Origin: Thermodesulfobium sp. 4217-1
Lineage (GTDB): Bacteria; Thermodesulfobiota; Thermodesulfobiia; Thermodesulfobiales; Thermodesulfobiaceae
Direction: 5' to 3'
DNA length: 40,100 nucleotides
NCBI RefSeq assembly: GCF_039822205.1
Contig: NZ_JBAGBW010000019.1
Coordinates: 1-40,100 of the forward strand
This document shows, one piece after another, positions 39,552 through 40,100 of the stretch; position 1 is the first letter of the stretch; every line of letters begins with the position of its first letter. A program made the translations under genes and the position numbers. The notes beneath the pieces are model-generated. The model saw only the letters and a list, made by a program, of their open reading frames with translations, was not told where the DNA came from and did no database searches.

Positions 39552-39998
39552 TTGAGAAAGTTATTGTTAGGATTTTTAACTGTATCAATTTTATTAATAA
39601 TGCCTACTTTGGCTCAGGCAGGTCCATTTTCTGATGTGCCTGCCTCCTCTTGGGTTTATAGGGCGTTGCAGGAAGAGGCGTCAAAGGGACTCATAGTTGG
39701 CTATGGGGATTCTACATTTTCAGGCAAGAGACTTGCTACGCGTTATGAGATGGCAATGGTGGTGGCAAGGATGCTAAATAATTTTGAAAAAGGGCAAGAT
39801 GAGACAGGTAACAAGATAAGGCTTAATGCGAGCGACATAGCCACCCTTATGAAGTTGGCGGAAGAATTTAAGCCTGAGCTATCTTCATTGGACGTTAAAG
39901 TTTTAGCATTAGAAAAGAAATCTGTAAACGATAGCCTGAGATTCTCTGGAGATGCGACCTTTAGCTTTGGGAGCGAAAGCATTACTTATTATAAGTAA
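39552..39998 (+). CDS. SLH-domain outer-membrane protein, apparently truncated
   Basis: The 148-residue product has a signal peptide (MRKLLLGFLTVSILLIMPTL, cleavage near AQA-GP at residue 24) and one SLH domain (FSDVPASSWVYRALQEEA, then GLIVGYGDSTFSGKRLATRY at residues 26-77). A helical segment with coiled-coil character spans about 85-125. This order is that of diderm SLH-porins, which tether the outer membrane to the wall and continue with a long beta-barrel. Here the frame ends at the first barrel-like strand (LRFSGDATFSFGSES) with a normal TAA. Either this is a short paralogue or a gene cut by a nonsense or frameshift mutation. The TTG at 39552 is seven bases after GAGGA; the TTG at 39546 is too close. 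The last 100 bases show no gene. Confidence 0.7.
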   Translation: MRKLLLGFLTVSILLIMPTLAQAGPFSDVPASSWVYRALQEEASKGLIVGYGDSTFSGKRLATRYEMAMVVARMLNNFEKGQDETGNKIRLNASDIATLMKLAEEFKPELSSLDVKVLALEKKSVNDSLRFSGDATFSFGSESITYYK

Positions 39999-40100
39999 TA
40001 TTCCCCGATGAGTTGTTGTATTGATTTAATTTTCATAAAAAATTGCTTTAGCCATGGCTTTCAATAAGCTAAAAGATTTACCGAAATTTCTCTCACTTTC

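Noticed and set aside
40050-40059. Palindrome AGCCATGGCT near the right edge
   Set aside because: A ten-base palindrome without a T-tract or neighbouring copy. It could be part of something outside the window but is not supported alone.
1-40100. tRNA, rRNA, CRISPR arrays, insertion sequences
   Set aside because: I saw no cloverleaf-type sequences, repeat-spacer arrays, transposase frames or paired terminal inverted repeats by eye on either strand.

Overview
This is a compact, AT-rich bacterial window with many TTG start codons and several 4-base gene overlaps. The gene set resembles a thermophilic, anaerobic, sulfate-reducing autotroph of the Thermodesulfobium type: ferredoxin-dependent 2-oxoacid oxidoreductase, hydrogenase maturation genes, oxygen-sensitive class III ribonucleotide reductase, a desulfovibrio-like lactate-oxidation pair, an SLH outer-membrane protein and a complex-I-like membrane complex. 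That placement rests on resemblance only, because no rRNA or other phylogenetic marker lies here.

Bases 1-10473: the tail of a membrane protein, then a near-complete citrate-to-succinate set. It holds monomeric NADP isocitrate dehydrogenase, a two-subunit aconitase/isopropylmalate-isomerase-type dehydratase, four-subunit 2-oxoglutarate:ferredoxin oxidoreductase (korDABC) and succinyl-CoA synthetase (sucCD). An isocitrate-lyase/PEP-mutase-family enzyme is read divergently inside it. Bases 10470-12863: hypC-hypD-hypE on the minus strand. Bases 12992-15425: an acetylornithine-type aminotransferase and a LysN/2-aminoadipate-type aminotransferase, convergent on one strong hairpin.

Bases 15426-18734: an anaerobic ribonucleotide reductase locus. 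NrdD carries at its N terminus the zinc ribbon of the repressor NrdR, joined to the ATP-cone, and two NrdR-box palindromes lie just upstream; nrdG follows. Bases 18728-23043: a LolA-like secreted protein, a phospholipase-D-type lipoprotein, a prepilin peptidase, a CPBP protease and a WbaP-type sugar-phosphate transferase. Bases 23111-29158: LUD/Fe-S lactate-oxidation-type genes, a secreted two-PDZ protein, a decayed AbiE-type toxin-antitoxin remnant, an Lrp/AsnC regulator and a TauE/SafE permease that may start with ATT. Bases 29162-31726: a GAF-PAS-GGDEF-EAL-CZB signalling protein whose promoter predicts a leaderless mRNA.

Bases 31774-38482 hold the most striking system. A minus-strand six-gene operon encodes a hydrogenase-4/complex-I-like membrane complex. 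Its pumping subunits keep their key charged residues, but the small subunit has lost all four Fe-S cysteines and the large subunit has lost the NiFe CxxC motifs. A well-matched fluoride riboswitch, with its own TTGACA/TATAAG promoter and a Shine-Dalgarno-sequestering platform, sits directly upstream. This suggests a redox-silent, fluoride-induced ion-translocating complex. The window ends with a beta-hydroxyacid dehydrogenase and an SLH outer-membrane protein that stops where its barrel should begin.
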